Assembly (NCBI GenBank): GCA_964403785.1
Contig: CAYOHM010000087.1
Span: 1 to 7,319 of the forward strand
Source of the DNA: MGBC120314 sp964403785
GTDB lineage: Bacteria; Bacillota; Clostridia; Lachnospirales; Lachnospiraceae
DNA length: 7,319 nt
Reading direction: 5' to 3'
A program made the position numbers and the translations under genes. Positions 6,489 to 7,319 of this stretch are shown one piece after another. The notes under the pieces are model-generated. The model was not told the origin of the DNA and searched no databases. It saw nothing but the letters and a program-made list of their open reading frames with translations. Position 1 is the stretch's first letter. Each line of letters starts with the position of its first letter.

Positions 6489-6515
6489 ATTATACCTCAC
6501 GGTAATCTCCGTCAA
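6489..6515 (-). promoter_or_regulatory. Candidate internal promoter for dnaJ inside the dnaK 3' end
   Basis: On the minus strand TTGACG (6515-6510; five of six matches to the -35 consensus) and TATAAT (6494-6489; perfect -10) are 15 nt apart, shorter than the preferred 17. An alternative -35 TTGTTG three bases upstream gives an 18-nt spacer. The -10 contains the dnaK stop codon. Transcripts would start just before the intergenic hairpin. Confidence 0.3.
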
Positions 6516-7319
6516 CAACACCATCATCTGCTGCGCCCTTGCTCTCGCCTGCGCCGCCTGTGAAGCCTCCCATATCCGGACCTGCGCCCTGTGCACCCGC
6601 TGCCTGCTGTGAATAGAGCTGCTCGAACAATTTCTGTGCACTGTTCATAAGCTTTTCCCTGCCGGACTTTAACTGCTCTATCTGGTCATCGCTAACTGAA
6701 TCCGGAGATGTCTTATCAAGCACTTCCTTGAGCGAAGCCATATCAGCCTCAACCTCTGCCTTAGCGGAAGCGTCAAGCTTATCTCCTACCTCCTCAAGAG
6801 CCTTCTGTGTCTGGAAGTAGATTGCATCCGCATCATTTCTCGCATCAATGCCTTCCTTACGCTTCTTATCCTGAGCTTCATACTCAGCTGCTTCCTTAAC
6901 TGCCTTATCTATATCCTCATCCGACATATTTGAGCCAGAGGTGATTGTAATATGCTGCTCCTTACCTGTTCCTAAATCCTTGGCAGATACATTTACAATA
7001 CCGTTTGCATCAATATCGAATGTAACCTCAATCTGTGGAACACCACGCTTTGCAGGCAGGATTCCGTCAAGTCTGAAATGTCCGAGTGACTTGTTATCCC
7101 TTGCGAACTGACGCTCACCCTGTACTACATTGATATCTACTGCTGTCTGGTTATCCTCTGCTGTTGAGAATACCTGACTCTTCTTTGTAGGAATAGTCGT
7201 ATTTCTCTCGATAAGTCTTGTTGCAACGCCGCCCATTGTTTCGATTGAAAGTGAAAGCGGTGTAACATCAAGAAGAAGGATTTCGCCTGCACCTGCATCA
7301 CCGGCAAGCTTACCACCCT
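6490..7319 (-). CDS. dnaK: Chaperone protein DnaK (Hsp70), C-terminal part, cut by the window edge
   Basis: The last 275 residues of DnaK are present; the ATPase domain lies beyond the right edge. The visible part starts just before the conserved interdomain linker (ILLLDVTPLSLSIETMGG). It continues through the substrate-binding beta domain (TTIPTKKSQVFSTAEDNQTAVDI, NKSLGHFRLDGI, PQIEVTFDIDANGIVNVSAKD) and the helical lid (from about EDIDKAVKEAAEYEA to KLFEQLYSQQ). It ends in a disordered Gly/Ala-rich tail, GGFTGGAGES to DGDYREV. The reading frame is open to position 7319; the apparent ATG at 7236 is an internal methionine. DnaK binds exposed hydrophobic peptides in an ATP cycle with DnaJ and GrpE. 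The gene is probably the third of an hrcA-grpE-dnaK-dnaJ operon, but the upstream genes and any CIRCE operator are outside the window. Confidence 0.98.
   Translation of the reverse strand, partial: GGKLAGDAGAGEILLLDVTPLSLSIETMGGVATRLIERNTTIPTKKSQVFSTAEDNQTAVDINVVQGERQFARDNKSLGHFRLDGILPAKRGVPQIEVTFDIDANGIVNVSAKDLGTGKEQHITITSGSNMSDEDIDKAVKEAAEYEAQDKKRKEGIDARNDADAIYFQTQKALEEVGDKLDASAKAEVEADMASLKEVLDKTSPDSVSDDQIEQLKSGREKLMNSAQKLFEQLYSQQAAGAQGAGPDMGGFTGGAGESKGAADDGVVDGDYREV

Overview
The window reads as chromosomal DNA of a low-to-moderate GC Gram-positive anaerobe, most likely a Clostridia member of the Lachnospiraceae type. The support is strong AGGAGG-like ribosome binding sites on nearly every gene, a DUF1653 protein with the C-terminal extension I associate with that family, and protein sequences typical of gut Clostridia. 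This is family-level pattern recognition; no species can be named from the sequence alone.

Layout from left to right. Positions 1-130 are a short non-coding leader with a candidate promoter. A single plus-strand gene (140-937) encodes a NitT/TauT-type ABC transporter permease. It ends in a strong intrinsic terminator that overlaps its own stop codon. Everything else is on the minus strand and is read right to left: the C-terminal part of dnaK (runs off the right edge), dnaJ, a three-gene sugar operon (FucI/AraA-fold isomerase, xylulokinase, transaldolase) and a small DUF1653 protein, which is convergent with the permease.

The dnaK-dnaJ pair is the end of the class I heat-shock chaperone operon. 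A 12-bp perfect hairpin with a poor U-tract lies between the two genes, and a candidate promoter is embedded in the end of dnaK, so dnaJ output may be uncoupled from dnaK. A 14-bp AT-rich perfect palindrome lies between dnaJ and the sugar operon. It can be the dnaJ terminator, an operator over the sugar promoter, or both.

The sugar operon is tightly packed, with gaps of 9 and 17 nt that hold the ribosome binding sites. It makes biochemical sense as aldopentose -> ketopentose (isomerase), D-xylulose -> D-xylulose 5-phosphate (XylB), then entry into the non-oxidative pentose phosphate pathway (transaldolase). No classical TIM-barrel XylA, no AraD and no transporter or regulator gene is present here. 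The isomerase may therefore be a non-orthologous xylose (pentose) isomerase, which is the most interesting functional inference in the window. I found no mobile elements, CRISPR arrays, tRNA or rRNA genes, and no clear evidence of a wholly new system.
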